This document shows, in pieces, positions 1 to 7,626 of a DNA stretch of 64,000 nucleotides. The notes beneath the pieces are model-generated. The model made no database searches. It was not told the DNA's origin and was given only the letters and a program-made list of their open reading frames with translations. Both the position numbers and the translations under genes were made by a program. Each line of letters starts with the position of its first letter. Positions within the stretch are counted from its first letter, which is position 1. Origin of the DNA: an uncultured Oscillospiraceae bacterium (GTDB lineage Bacteria; Bacillota; Clostridia; Oscillospirales; Oscillospiraceae); NCBI GenBank assembly GCA_947626085.1, contig CANQQU010000004.1, positions 1 through 64,000 on the forward strand, read 5' to 3'.

Positions 1-10
1 CTGTGTTAGT

Positions 11-39
11 GGCACCTGTGTTTCATTCCCTTTGGTGCC
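11..39 (+). other. Inverted repeat upstream of pheS
   Basis: GGCACC (11-16) and GGTGCC (34-39) can pair around a 17-base loop in the pheS leader. There is no U-tract after it and I see no T-box antiterminator consensus in the 71 bases available, so its role is open. The rest of the leader lies outside the window. Confidence 0.25.
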
Positions 40-71
40 TTGTAGCGCAGCGGAAAGGAATGGTCATAAAA

Positions 72-1115
72 ATGAAGGAACAGCTAGAGAGCATCAAACG
101 TCAAGCCATGGAGGCCCTGGAAGCCGCCGGCTCCCCTGCCGTATTGGAGGAGCTGCGGGTGAAGCTGCTGGGGAAAAAAGGAGAGCTCACCAACGTCCTC
201 AAGCAGATGGGGAAGCTCACCGCCCAGGAGCGGCCCGTGATGGGTCAGCTGGCCAACTCCGTCCGTGCCGAGATCGAGGCCAAGCTGGAGCAGCGCAAGG
301 TCGATCTCCACGCCGCCGCCCTGGAGGAAAAGCTCCTCAAGGAGACGGTGGACGTGACCATCCCCGGCAAGGCCGTGGTCATGGGCAAGCAGCACCCCAT
401 GAACCAGGTATTGCAGCAGATCAAGGACGTATTCGTGGGCATGGGCTACCAGGTGGTGGACGGCCCCGAGGTGGAGCTGGCGGACTACAACTTCACCCGG
501 CTGAATATCGAGGAGGGCCACCCCTCCCGGGACCGGTCCGACACCTTCTACTTTACGGACGACGATTCCCTGCTCCTCAGGACCCAGACCAGCCCGGTAC
601 AGATCCGGGTGATGGAAAACGCCAAGCCCCCCATCTGCATCATTGCCCCGGGCCGGGTGTACCGGAAGGACGAGGCTGACGCCACCCACTCCCCCATGTT
701 CCATCAGATCGAGGGGCTGGTGGTGGACAAGCACATCACCATGGGCGACCTGAAGGGCGCCCTGACCACCCTGATGAAGCAGCTCTACGGCTCGGACGCC
801 GTGATGCGGTTCCGGCCCCATCACTTCCCCTTCACCGAGCCCAGCTGCGAAATGGATATGCAGTGCCACAAGTGCAAGGGCACCGGCGAGGTGGACGGCC
901 AGGTCTGCTCCACCTGCCACGGCGAGGGCTGGATCGAGCTGCTGGGCGCCGGCATGGTGCATCCCAAGGTGCTGGAAAACTGCGGCATCGACCCGGAGGA
1001 GTACTCCGGCTTCGCTTTCGGCATGGGCCTGGAGCGGATGGCTATGCGCAGCACCAGGATCAATGATCTGCGGCTGATCTTCGACAACGATATCCGGTTC
1101 TTGAACCAGTTCTAA
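72..1115 (+). CDS. pheS: Phenylalanine--tRNA ligase alpha subunit
   Basis: This is the catalytic alpha subunit of the cytosolic (alpha-beta)2 phenylalanyl-tRNA synthetase, which charges tRNA-Phe using ATP. It has 347 residues, usual for bacterial PheS. An N-terminal coiled coil is followed by the class II aminoacylation core, with motif 2 around FRPHHFPFTEPSCEMD and motif 3 near the end (GMGLERMAM). Between them sits a zinc-knuckle-like insert with two CxxCxGxG units (CHKCKGTG and CSTCHGEG), longer than in many homologues. The start at 72 (MKEQLES) fits the family and has AAAGGA upstream. An in-frame ATG at 60 would sit directly against that ribosome binding site. pheT follows after 14 bases. 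Confidence 0.97.
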   Translation: MKEQLESIKRQAMEALEAAGSPAVLEELRVKLLGKKGELTNVLKQMGKLTAQERPVMGQLANSVRAEIEAKLEQRKVDLHAAALEEKLLKETVDVTIPGKAVVMGKQHPMNQVLQQIKDVFVGMGYQVVDGPEVELADYNFTRLNIEEGHPSRDRSDTFYFTDDDSLLLRTQTSPVQIRVMENAKPPICIIAPGRVYRKDEADATHSPMFHQIEGLVVDKHITMGDLKGALTTLMKQLYGSDAVMRFRPHHFPFTEPSCEMDMQCHKCKGTGEVDGQVCSTCHGEGWIELLGAGMVHPKVLENCGIDPEEYSGFAFGMGLERMAMRSTRINDLRLIFDNDIRFLNQF

Positions 1116-1129
1116 GGAGGGACAGAAGC

Positions 1130-3514
1130 ATGAAGCTCAACAGAAAATGGATCAATGAGGAATTTGTGGACCTGTCCCAGGTGTCCGACAAGGAATTCTG
1201 CGAGACCATGACCATCTTCGGTCAGAAGGTGGAGACCTACGAGCGGCTGGACGCAGAAATTCAGAACGTGGTGGTGGGCCGGGTGCTTTCCCTGGTCCGG
1301 CACCCCAACTCCGACCATATGTGGATCTGCCAGGTGGACGTGGGCAAGGAAGAACCCATTCAGATCGTCACCGGCGCCCAGAATGTGAAGGAAAACGACC
1401 TGGTCCCCGTGGCGCTGCACAACTCCCGCCTCCCCGGCGGCATCCACATCACCAAGGGCAAGCTCCGGGGCGAAATATCCAACGGGATGCTCTGCTCCCT
1501 CAAGGAGCTGGGCCTGACCAAAAACGACTTCCCCTACGCCATTGAAGACGGCATCTGGATCCTCCAGGAGGACTGCTCCGTGGGGCAGGACATCAACACC
1601 GTCATGGGCAGCGACGACACCGTGGTGGAATTTGAGATCACCAACAACCGACCGGACTGCTACTCCATCATCGGCCTGGCCCGGGAGGCCGCCGCGGCCT
1701 TCCACAAGCCCATGCGCCACCACGAGCCGGAAGTAAAGGGCAGCGGCGCCGGAAGCATCTTCGACCACCTGGACGTGGAGGTGGAGGCCACCCAGCTTTG
1801 CAGCCGGTACACCGCCCGGATGGTGGCCAATGTGAAGATCGGCCCCTCCCCCAAGTGGCTCCGGCAGCGGCTCCGGGCCAACGGCGTCCGGCCCATCAAC
1901 AACATCGTGGACATCACCAACTATGTGATGCTGGAATACGGCCAGCCCATGCACGCCTTCGACTACCGGTATGTCTCCTCCGGGAAGATCATCGTCCGGG
2001 AGAGCCGGGAGGGCGAGACCCTGACCACCCTGGACGGGAACCTGCGGCAATTAAAGCCCGGGATGCTGGTCATCGCGGACCAGGACAAGCCCATCGGCCT
2101 GGCGGGCATTATGGGCGGCGAAAACTCCGAAATTCTGGACGACACCGCCACGGTGGTCTTCGAGTCCGCCAACTTCGACGGCACCTCCATCCGGCAGACC
2201 GCCCTGGCCCTGGGAATGCGCACCGAGTCCTCCGGCAAGTTTGAAAAACATCTTGATCCCCTGATGGCCCTGCCCGCCATCCAGCGGGCCTGCGAGCTGG
2301 TGGAGCTTCTCCAGTGCGGCGACGTGCTGGACGGCGTGGTGGATATTTTGGGAGAGATCCCCGCGCCCAGAACCATTCCCCTGGAGCCGGAGAAAATCAA
2401 CGCCCTGCTGGGCACCGATATCTCCCAGGCGGACATGGAGCTGTACCTGAACCGGCTGGAGATCCCCGTGGAAAACGGGATGATCCAGGTCCCCTCCTGG
2501 CGGCCGGACCTGGTCCTCACCGCCGACATTGCCGAGGAGGTGGGCCGTTCCTACGGCTACAACGAGATCCCTGTCACCTCCTTCTCCACCGCCACCCAGG
2601 GCGGTTACACCCCCATGATGCGCTTTGAAAACGCCGCCGGAAGTCTGTGCAGGGCGATGGGTTACAGCGAGATCATCACCTACTCCTTCGTCTCCCCCTC
2701 CATTTTCGACCAGATCCGGCTGCCCCAGGATTCCCCCCTGCGGAAGGCTCTGAAAATTCAGAACCCCCTGGGCGAGGACACCTCCATCATGCGGACCGTG
2801 GCCCTGCCCTCCATGCTGGACATTCTCTCCCGGAACAGCGCCTACCACAACAAGGCCGCCAAGCTCTATGAGCTTGCCAAGGTGTATCTGCCCAAGGAGG
2901 GCCAGGCGCTGCCCGAGGAACCCAAGCATCTGGTGCTGGGGACCTACGGCGCCGGCGAGACCTTCTTCACCCTCAAGGGGGAGCTGGAGGCGGTGTTCTC
3001 CGGCCTGCGGATGCCCAAGGCCGAATATGAAGCCTGGACGGATCATCCCAGCTACCATCCCGGCCGCTGCGCCCGGGTGACTATCGGTGGTCAGGAAGTG
3101 GGCGTTTTGGGCCAGGTGCATCCCCTGGTGGCGAAAAACTACGGCATCGATGGGGAGGTTTACGCCGCCGAGATCGATTTCTCCGGCCTGCTGCCCATGC
3201 GGCTTCCGGAACCCACCTACACGCCGCTGCCCAAGTATCCCGCCGTCAGCCGGGATCTGGCCCTGGTGTGCCAGGAGAGCGTCACCGTGGCCCAGGCGGA
3301 AAAGGTGATCACCCAGGCCGCCGGAAGACTGCTGCGCAGCGTCAGCCTGTTTGACATCTACCGTGGTCCCGGCGTTCCCGCGGGCAAAAAGAGCATGGCC
3401 TTCTCCCTGGAGCTGCGGGCCGACGACCGGACCCTCACCGACGCCGACTCGGAGCAGGTGATGAACCAGGTCTTGACCGCCCTGAAAGAGCGGCTGGACG
3501 CCACGCTGCGGTAA
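1130..3514 (+). CDS. pheT: Phenylalanine--tRNA ligase beta subunit
   Basis: This is the beta subunit of phenylalanyl-tRNA synthetase. It partners PheS, binds tRNA and edits mischarged Tyr-tRNA. It has 794 residues, the normal length. An EMAP/OB-fold tRNA-binding domain lies at about 40-150 (VVVGRVLSLVRHPNSDHMWICQVDVG), followed by B3/B4 editing (EFEITNNRPDCYSIIGLAREAAA) and B5 modules, and a C-terminal ferredoxin-fold anticodon-binding domain (PLPKYPAVSRDLALVC). A strong ribosome binding site (AAGGAGGG) lies 9 bases before the ATG. It is co-transcribed with pheS. Confidence 0.97.
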   Translation: MKLNRKWINEEFVDLSQVSDKEFCETMTIFGQKVETYERLDAEIQNVVVGRVLSLVRHPNSDHMWICQVDVGKEEPIQIVTGAQNVKENDLVPVALHNSRLPGGIHITKGKLRGEISNGMLCSLKELGLTKNDFPYAIEDGIWILQEDCSVGQDINTVMGSDDTVVEFEITNNRPDCYSIIGLAREAAAAFHKPMRHHEPEVKGSGAGSIFDHLDVEVEATQLCSRYTARMVANVKIGPSPKWLRQRLRANGVRPINNIVDITNYVMLEYGQPMHAFDYRYVSSGKIIVRESREGETLTTLDGNLRQLKPGMLVIADQDKPIGLAGIMGGENSEILDDTATVVFESANFDGTSIRQTALALGMRTESSGKFEKHLDPLMALPAIQRACELVELLQCGDVLDGVVDILGEIPAPRTIPLEPEKINALLGTDISQADMELYLNRLEIPVENGMIQVPSWRPDLVLTADIAEEVGRSYGYNEIPVTSFSTATQGGYTPMMRFENAAGSLCRAMGYSEIITYSFVSPSIFDQIRLPQDSPLRKALKIQNPLGEDTSIMRTVALPSMLDILSRNSAYHNKAAKLYELAKVYLPKEGQALPEEPKHLVLGTYGAGETFFTLKGELEAVFSGLRMPKAEYEAWTDHPSYHPGRCARVTIGGQEVGVLGQVHPLVAKNYGIDGEVYAAEIDFSGLLPMRLPEPTYTPLPKYPAVSRDLALVCQESVTVAQAEKVITQAAGRLLRSVSLFDIYRGPGVPAGKKSMAFSLELRADDRTLTDADSEQVMNQVLTALKERLDATLR

Positions 3515-3540
3515 AAACAGAAAAAAATACCGGTCAAGCC

Positions 3541-3569
3541 TTTACACCGGCGGTACTTTCGGCTATAAT
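3541..3569 (+). promoter_or_regulatory. Sigma-A type promoter for ireB
   Basis: TTTACA (3541-3546) and TATAAT (3564-3569) are separated by 17 bases and lie 30 bases before the ireB start codon. Confidence 0.75.
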
Positions 3570-3598
3570 AGACCTCAGAAGAGGAAGGAGGGTGCCCC

Positions 3599-3853
3599 AT
3601 GACAGACAACAGCACCATTAAATTTACCGTTCCCAGCGACGAGAAGGAGAATATGCGCCGGACCCTGCGCAGCGTTTTCGACGCTCTCAGCGAGAAGGGC
3701 TACAACCCCATCAATCAGATCGTGGGGTACCTGCTCACCGAAGATCCCACCTATATCACCAATTACAACAACGCCCGCAGCATGATCTGCAAGCTGGACC
3801 GGGACGAGCTGCTTCAGGAGCTGGTGCAGCGGTATCTATTTGAAAAATCTTGA
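3599..3853 (+). CDS. ireB: IreB-family regulatory phosphoprotein (DUF965)
   Basis: This 84-residue cytosolic protein matches the IreB/YrzL family throughout ([32 protein letters not shown]). Enterococcal IreB is known as a threonine-phosphorylated substrate of the transmembrane kinase IreK and a negative regulator of cephalosporin resistance. That role here is by homology only. The N-terminal TDNST segment carries the Thr residues that would be the likely phosphosites. It has its own promoter and the strong ribosome binding site GGAAGGAGGG, followed by a GC-rich hairpin. A Ser/Thr kinase gene lies 14 kb downstream in this window. Confidence 0.93.
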   Translation: MTDNSTIKFTVPSDEKENMRRTLRSVFDALSEKGYNPINQIVGYLLTEDPTYITNYNNARSMICKLDRDELLQELVQRYLFEKS

Positions 3854-3857
3854 TGAT

Positions 3858-3884
3858 TTGGGGGGCCCGCCCCGGGCTCCCCAA
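3858..3884 (+). terminator. Hairpin after ireB
   Basis: Bases 3858-3868 pair with 3874-3884 (11 pairs, one G-U) around a 5-base loop. Only a short T-run follows (CCATTTT). It may be a weak terminator or attenuator that reduces read-through into the next gene. Confidence 0.5.
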
Positions 3885-3907
3885 CCATTTTCTGCAAGGA
3901 GGTTTCT

Positions 3908-4198
3908 ATGGCGGAAGAAAACAGCGTTCTGATGTACAAGGGCCATCCGCTGATGCGGAAGGGCAATCTGATCTACTACGGCTCCATGGCGGACAGCCAT
4001 ATCGTCATGCTCCAGGTGCTGGAATCCAAAACGGTCAACGACACCGAGATCGCCACCCGGGTCTCCGTTCAGCTCCAGCTCACCGACCCCGCTGCCCGGA
4101 GCCGGGACCGGGTGGTGAAAAAGAGCGAAAAGGACGGGCTCTACACCGCCCTGGATGTGGGCAGCGTATGGCTGGAACGGGCCCTGGCCGGAAAATAA
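3908..4198 (+). CDS. Small conserved-looking cytosolic protein, function unknown
   Basis: I do not recognise this 96-residue protein. It is well formed: AAGGAGG stands before the ATG, composition is host-like, and it fits between ireB and the ATP-grasp gene. It contains YKGHPLMRKGNLIYYGSM near the N-terminus, then predicted beta strands (IVMLQVLESK, TRVSVQLQLTD) and a short C-terminal helix. There is no signal peptide, membrane segment or catalytic motif. It ends one base before the ATG of the next gene, so the two are translationally linked. Confidence 0.8.
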   Translation: MAEENSVLMYKGHPLMRKGNLIYYGSMADSHIVMLQVLESKTVNDTEIATRVSVQLQLTDPAARSRDRVVKKSEKDGLYTALDVGSVWLERALAGK

Positions 4199-4199
4199 A

Positions 4200-5213
4200 A
4201 TGGAAAAGCTGCGATACTATCTGCACATTCTAAAGGGCGTCCGGCTGTCCAAGTTTTTCGACGTGATCCGCCGGGCCCACGAAAAATGCGGGAAAAGCAA
4301 GGTCTTTCTCTTTTTCGACATTCTCAACTGCGCCGCCCGGTACGGGGCGGGGTACTATGACTACCTGATCTTCGGCTTCTACGACATGAACGCCGCCCAG
4401 CGGAAGACCTATGTTACCCGGCTGTGGAACAAAAAGCTGGTGACGATCTGCAACGATCCCCAGTATACCCATATTTTCGACAAAAAGAATGAATTCTACG
4501 CCCGGTTTGCCCCCTATCTGGGCCGGGAATACCTGGACATGACCACCGCCAGCGAGGAGGACTTCATCGCCTTCGCCCGGCGGTTCCCGGTGCTTTTCGC
4601 CAAGCCCCAGGTGGGCGAGAGCGGCAAGGGCATCGAAAAGCTGAAGACTGGGGATTTTGAAAGTCTCTCCAAAATGTACGCCTATGTGAAAGAGAAGGGC
4701 TTTGGCACCGTGGAAGAGGAGCTGAAGCAGCACGAGGCCCTGTCCAAGCTGTACCCCCTGTCCATCAACTCCCTGCGGATCGTCACCTTGGTGGCCCAGG
4801 GGGAGGCCCACTGCGTCTACCAGGTGGTGAAGATGGGAAACTGCGGCAAGTTCGTGGACAACATGGAAAACGACGGCCTGTGCTGCCCCCTGGACCCGGA
4901 GACCGGGAAGATCGTGGGCGTGGCCCACACCTCCAAGCTCATCAATTACGACACCCATCCCTACACCGGCGTGCCCCTGCTGGGCTACCAGGTGCCCTAT
5001 GTGAAGGAGGCCATCGAGCTGTGCTTGAAGGCCGCCATGGAGATCCCGGAATTTCGGTATATCGGCTGGGATGTGTGCATAACGCCCACCGGCCCCGCCA
5101 TTATCGAGGGCAACGACTATCCCGGCTATGATTTCTGGCAGCTTCCCGAGCATACCCCCGACAAGATCGGCCTGCTCCCCTACTACCAGAAAATGATTCC
5201 GGAGCTGAAATGA
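4200..5213 (+). CDS. Sugar-transfer associated ATP-grasp family protein
   Basis: This 337-residue protein has the signature blocks of the ATP-grasp family often found with polysaccharide or capsule genes: FAKPQVGESGKGIEKL (nucleotide-binding loop), LYPLSINSLRIVTL, and near the C-terminus GWDVCITPTGPAIIEGN with the metal-binding Glu/Asn. Such enzymes couple ATP hydrolysis to ligation of a carboxylate with an amine or hydroxyl. The substrate here is unknown. The ATG at 4200 starts one base after the stop of the upstream gene, and earlier in-frame starts would lie inside that gene. No glycosyltransferases are nearby, so the usual context is missing. Confidence 0.85.
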   Translation: MEKLRYYLHILKGVRLSKFFDVIRRAHEKCGKSKVFLFFDILNCAARYGAGYYDYLIFGFYDMNAAQRKTYVTRLWNKKLVTICNDPQYTHIFDKKNEFYARFAPYLGREYLDMTTASEEDFIAFARRFPVLFAKPQVGESGKGIEKLKTGDFESLSKMYAYVKEKGFGTVEEELKQHEALSKLYPLSINSLRIVTLVAQGEAHCVYQVVKMGNCGKFVDNMENDGLCCPLDPETGKIVGVAHTSKLINYDTHPYTGVPLLGYQVPYVKEAIELCLKAAMEIPEFRYIGWDVCITPTGPAIIEGNDYPGYDFWQLPEHTPDKIGLLPYYQKMIPELK

Positions 5214-5218
5214 ATGCC

Positions 5219-5243
5219 GGGCCCCCGCTTTCCGCGGGGGCCC
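5219..5243 (+). other. Strong hairpin between ATP-grasp gene and pcp
   Basis: GGGCCCCCGC (5219-5228) pairs perfectly with GCGGGGGCCC (5234-5243) around a TTTCC loop. No U-tract follows, so it is more likely an mRNA-stabilising or polarity element than a complete terminator. Confidence 0.45.
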
Positions 5244-5260
5244 AATGATCAGGAGGAGCT

Positions 5261-5842
5261 ATGAAGATCTTGGTAACGGGCTTTGAGCCCTTCGGCGGGG
5301 ACAGAAAAAACGTCTCCTGGGAGGCGGTACAGCGGCTGCCCGCCGTCATAGAAGGGGCGAAGATCATCACCGCCTGTCTGCCGGTGTCCTATGACCGGGT
5401 GGAGCCGGAGCTGTGGTCGCTGGCGGAGCGGTTTTCCCCCGACGCGGTGCTGTGCGTGGGCTTGGCCGGGAACCGGGACTGCCTGACCCCGGAACAAACT
5501 GCCGTCAATTACATGGCGTCGAAAATCCCGGACAACGACGGCGTGCAATATGGGAGCGAAAAGATCCGTCCAGCAGGGCCGGAGTACCGCACCTCTGCCC
5601 TGCCGGCAGCGGAAATTGCCCAGGCAATGGCAAATGCCGGGGTCCCCGCCCGAGTCAGTCAGTCCGCCGGGACCTTCGTGTGCAACCGAGTGCTATACGG
5701 TCTGCTGGAGGGGATCGCCGCCGGGAAAGGGCCGAAAACCGGCGGATTTCTCCACGTTCCCAGGGAAGAGGCCGTACCGCTGGAAAAGATTGTCCAAGGG
5801 CTGGAAATCGAGATCCGGGAAATCGTCCGGGGCCTGAAATAG
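5261..5842 (+). CDS. pcp: Pyroglutamyl-peptidase I
   Basis: This is a cysteine peptidase of family C15 that removes N-terminal pyroglutamate from peptides in the cytosol. It has 193 residues, slightly under the usual length of about 215. The family opening GFEPFGG is present. The catalytic triad is visible as Glu78 (TPEQTAVN), Cys141 (SAGTFVCN) and His165 (GFLHVP). The ribosome binding site AGGAGGAGC precedes the ATG. It appears to end the transcription unit that begins at ireB, before the sporulation genes. Confidence 0.95.
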   Translation: MKILVTGFEPFGGDRKNVSWEAVQRLPAVIEGAKIITACLPVSYDRVEPELWSLAERFSPDAVLCVGLAGNRDCLTPEQTAVNYMASKIPDNDGVQYGSEKIRPAGPEYRTSALPAAEIAQAMANAGVPARVSQSAGTFVCNRVLYGLLEGIAAGKGPKTGGFLHVPREEAVPLEKIVQGLEIEIREIVRGLK

Positions 5843-5875
5843 GGTTTTTGAGCGGCTATAGGTTTACATAACATT

Positions 5876-5904
5876 GTTTATTTTTCTGACAGCGGCGCAT
5901 ACTA
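5876..5904 (+). promoter_or_regulatory. Candidate forespore (sigma-G-like) promoter for spoVAD
   Basis: CATACTA at 5898-5904 matches the sigma-F/sigma-G -10 form CATANTA. A weak -35 (GTTTA, 5876-5880) lies 17 bases upstream. SpoVA operons are known sigma-G targets, so the site is expected, but the -35 is poor. Confidence 0.45.
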
Positions 5905-5931
5905 GGGAAAAACATCAAGGAAGGTATGCGC

Positions 5932-6951
5932 ATGGGAACTTACAAACGGGGGCGGCAGAGCTTTGTGCCGGCACAGCCGCCGGTGATCGCCGCCTGGGCC
6001 AGCGTGGCGGGGAAAAAGGAAAGCGAAGGCCCTCTGGCGGAGTGCTTCGATGTGACGGAGCAGGACTCCTACTTTGGCCAGAAGACCTGGGAACAGGCGG
6101 AAAAGCGGATGCAGCAGCTGGCCCTGGAAACCCTGGCGAAAAAGGCGGGGCTGGACGAGAACGGCTTCGATCTGGTGTTCTCCGGGGACCTGCTGAATCA
6201 GTGCATTGGCTCCTCCTTTAGTCTGCGGAACACCGGCATTCCCCATCTGGGGCTGTACGGGGCCTGCTCCACCATGGCGGAGAGTCTGCTTCTGTCGGCC
6301 ATGGCGGTGAGCGGCGGTTTTTTTGACCGGGTGGTGGCCATGACCTCCTCCCACTTCGCTTCCTCGGAGCGGCAGTACCGCTTTCCCCTGGGCTACGGCG
6401 GGCAGCGGACCCCCACCGCCCAATGGACCGTCACCGGCTCCGGGGCCGCGCTGGTCGTGCCCCAGGGGAACGGGCCGAAAATCGAGGCCTGCACCGTGGG
6501 CACCGTCCAAGATCTGGGGATCAAGGACGCCAACAATATGGGGGCCGCCATGGCGCCCGCCGCGCTGGACACCATCTGCGCCCATTTTCAGGACACCCAG
6601 ACCTCGCCGGCGGACTTTGATCTCATCGTCACCGGCGACCTGGGTCAGCTGGGAAAGGATCTGCTGCTCCGGCTGGCGGAGGAGCGGGGCGTCCAGCTGG
6701 GAGGCAAGATCGCAGACTGCGGCTGCATGGTCTTTGACAACACGAAGCAGGACGTCCATGCCGGCGGCTCCGGCTGCGGATGCAGCGCCATCACCCTCTG
6801 CGGCCGTCTGCTGGGAGAGCTAAGTAGCGGAAAGCTGAAGAAGATCCTGTTCTGCGGCACCGGGGCGCTGCTCTCCCCCACCTCCACCCAGCAGGGGCTG
6901 CCCATTCCGGGCGTGTGCCACGCCGTCGCCATCAGCGGAAGGAGTAATTGA
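5932..6951 (+). CDS. spoVAD: Stage V sporulation protein AD
   Basis: This 339-residue soluble protein has the SpoVAD thiolase-like fold. It is part of the SpoVA channel, which loads Ca-dipicolinate into the forespore and releases it at germination. Family features include ENGFDLVFSGDLLNQCIGSSFSLR, GLYGACSTMAESL (the thiolase-like Cys region), TSSHFASSERQYRFPLGYGGQRTPTAQWTVTGSGAALV, and SGCGCSAITL near the C-terminus. The ATG at 5932 lies 7 bases after AAGGAAGG, whereas the ATG at 5926 would be too close. spoVAE follows after one base. spoVAC, usually the preceding gene, is absent here. Confidence 0.96.
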   Translation: MGTYKRGRQSFVPAQPPVIAAWASVAGKKESEGPLAECFDVTEQDSYFGQKTWEQAEKRMQQLALETLAKKAGLDENGFDLVFSGDLLNQCIGSSFSLRNTGIPHLGLYGACSTMAESLLLSAMAVSGGFFDRVVAMTSSHFASSERQYRFPLGYGGQRTPTAQWTVTGSGAALVVPQGNGPKIEACTVGTVQDLGIKDANNMGAAMAPAALDTICAHFQDTQTSPADFDLIVTGDLGQLGKDLLLRLAEERGVQLGGKIADCGCMVFDNTKQDVHAGGSGCGCSAITLCGRLLGELSSGKLKKILFCGTGALLSPTSTQQGLPIPGVCHAVAISGRSN

Positions 6952-6952
6952 C

Positions 6953-7309
6953 ATGGATTATTTGAAAGCGTTTTTGGTTGGAGGACTGCTGTGCGTCATC
7001 GGCCAAATCCTGATCGACAAGACCAAGCTGACCCCTGCCCGCATTTTGGTCAGCTATGTGGTCGCGGGCGTATTCCTGGGCGCCGTTGGACTGTATCAGC
7101 CCCTGGTGGACTGGGCCGGGGCGGGGGCCACGGTACCCCTGACGGGCTTCGGCTACAATCTGGCAAAGGGAGTCAAGGAGGCCGTCACCCAGGACGGATT
7201 TTTGGGGACCCTCACCGGTGGGCTCAAGGCCACCGCCGGCGGGATCACCGCCGCCGTGGCGGCTGGGCTGCTGGCCAGTCTTTTTTTCAAAGCAAAGGAT
7301 AAATCCTGA
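6953..7309 (+). CDS. spoVAE: Stage V sporulation protein AE
   Basis: This 118-residue integral membrane subunit of the SpoVA dipicolinic-acid channel is of the SpoVAEb type. It has about three hydrophobic segments: YLKAFLVGGLLCVIGQILID at the N-terminus, ILVSYVVAGVFLGAVGLY, and ITAAVAAGLLASLFF at the end. The conserved glycine-rich core GATVPLTGFGYNLAKGV matches the family. It is translated directly after spoVAD from GGAAGGAG. Co-transcription with spoVAD in the forespore is expected. Confidence 0.94.
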   Translation: MDYLKAFLVGGLLCVIGQILIDKTKLTPARILVSYVVAGVFLGAVGLYQPLVDWAGAGATVPLTGFGYNLAKGVKEAVTQDGFLGTLTGGLKATAGGITAAVAAGLLASLFFKAKDKS

Positions 7310-7370
7310 GTTTTGGGGCAAACTTCCCCTAGCGGCCCAGCCGTAAAAACCTTTTTTGGAGGATCATCAC

Positions 7371-7502
7371 ATGAATAGCAACCAGAATCAGAGCAAGAAC
7401 CAGAATCAGAACCAGAACAGCCAGAATCAGAGCCAGAACCAGAATCAGAATCAGAACAGCCAGAACCAGAATCAGAGCAGCCAGAGCCGGAACAGCCGGT
7501 AA
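7371..7502 (+). CDS. 43-residue Asn/Gln/Ser-rich peptide, probable spore-associated
   Basis: After Met-Asn-Ser the peptide is almost entirely alternating Asn, Gln and Ser (NQNQ, NSQNQ and SQNQNQ units). It has one Lys and ends in SRNSR. At DNA level it is a degenerate tandem repeat of CAGAAT/CAGAAC with AGC. It has a perfect ribosome binding site (GGAGG, 8 bases before the ATG) and is followed by two terminators, which argues for a real gene. Its place behind spoVAD-spoVAE and its Gln/Asn/Ser composition recall gamma-type small acid-soluble spore proteins, which serve as amino-acid stores. It lacks their longer repeat motif, so that link is an inference. Confidence 0.75.
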   Translation: MNSNQNQSKNQNQNQNSQNQSQNQNQNQNSQNQNQSSQSRNSR

Positions 7503-7510
7503 CAAGCCGC

Positions 7511-7542
7511 TGCCCCGCCGGGTCCCGGCGGGGCAGAATTTT
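7511..7542 (+). terminator. Intrinsic terminator after the Asn/Gln peptide gene
   Basis: TGCCCCGCCG (7511-7520) pairs with CGGCGGGGCA (7526-7535) around GGTCC. AGAATTTT follows. Confidence 0.6.
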
Positions 7543-7548
7543 GGGGAG

Positions 7549-7573
7549 CCGCGCTAAAACCGCGCGGTTTTTT
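7549..7573 (+). terminator. Second intrinsic terminator before convergent addA
   Basis: CCGCGC (7549-7554) pairs with GCGCGG (7562-7567), followed directly by six T. It separates the rightward spore block from leftward addA. Confidence 0.7.
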
Positions 7574-7626
7574 CCTTGTTCGGCGCCACCCGATAGTCAA
7601 ATAGGCCGCTTTCCATGGTACATCCA

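Noticed and set aside
1..71. A T-box riboswitch before pheS
   Set aside because: Only the last 71 bases of the leader are in the window. There is no AGGGTGGNACCGCG-like antiterminator bulge and no U-tract, so a claim is not justified.
7371..7502. A non-coding tandem repeat or CRISPR-like array
   Set aside because: The units are too short and irregular, and a start codon with a perfect ribosome binding site and an in-frame stop fit a coding gene better.
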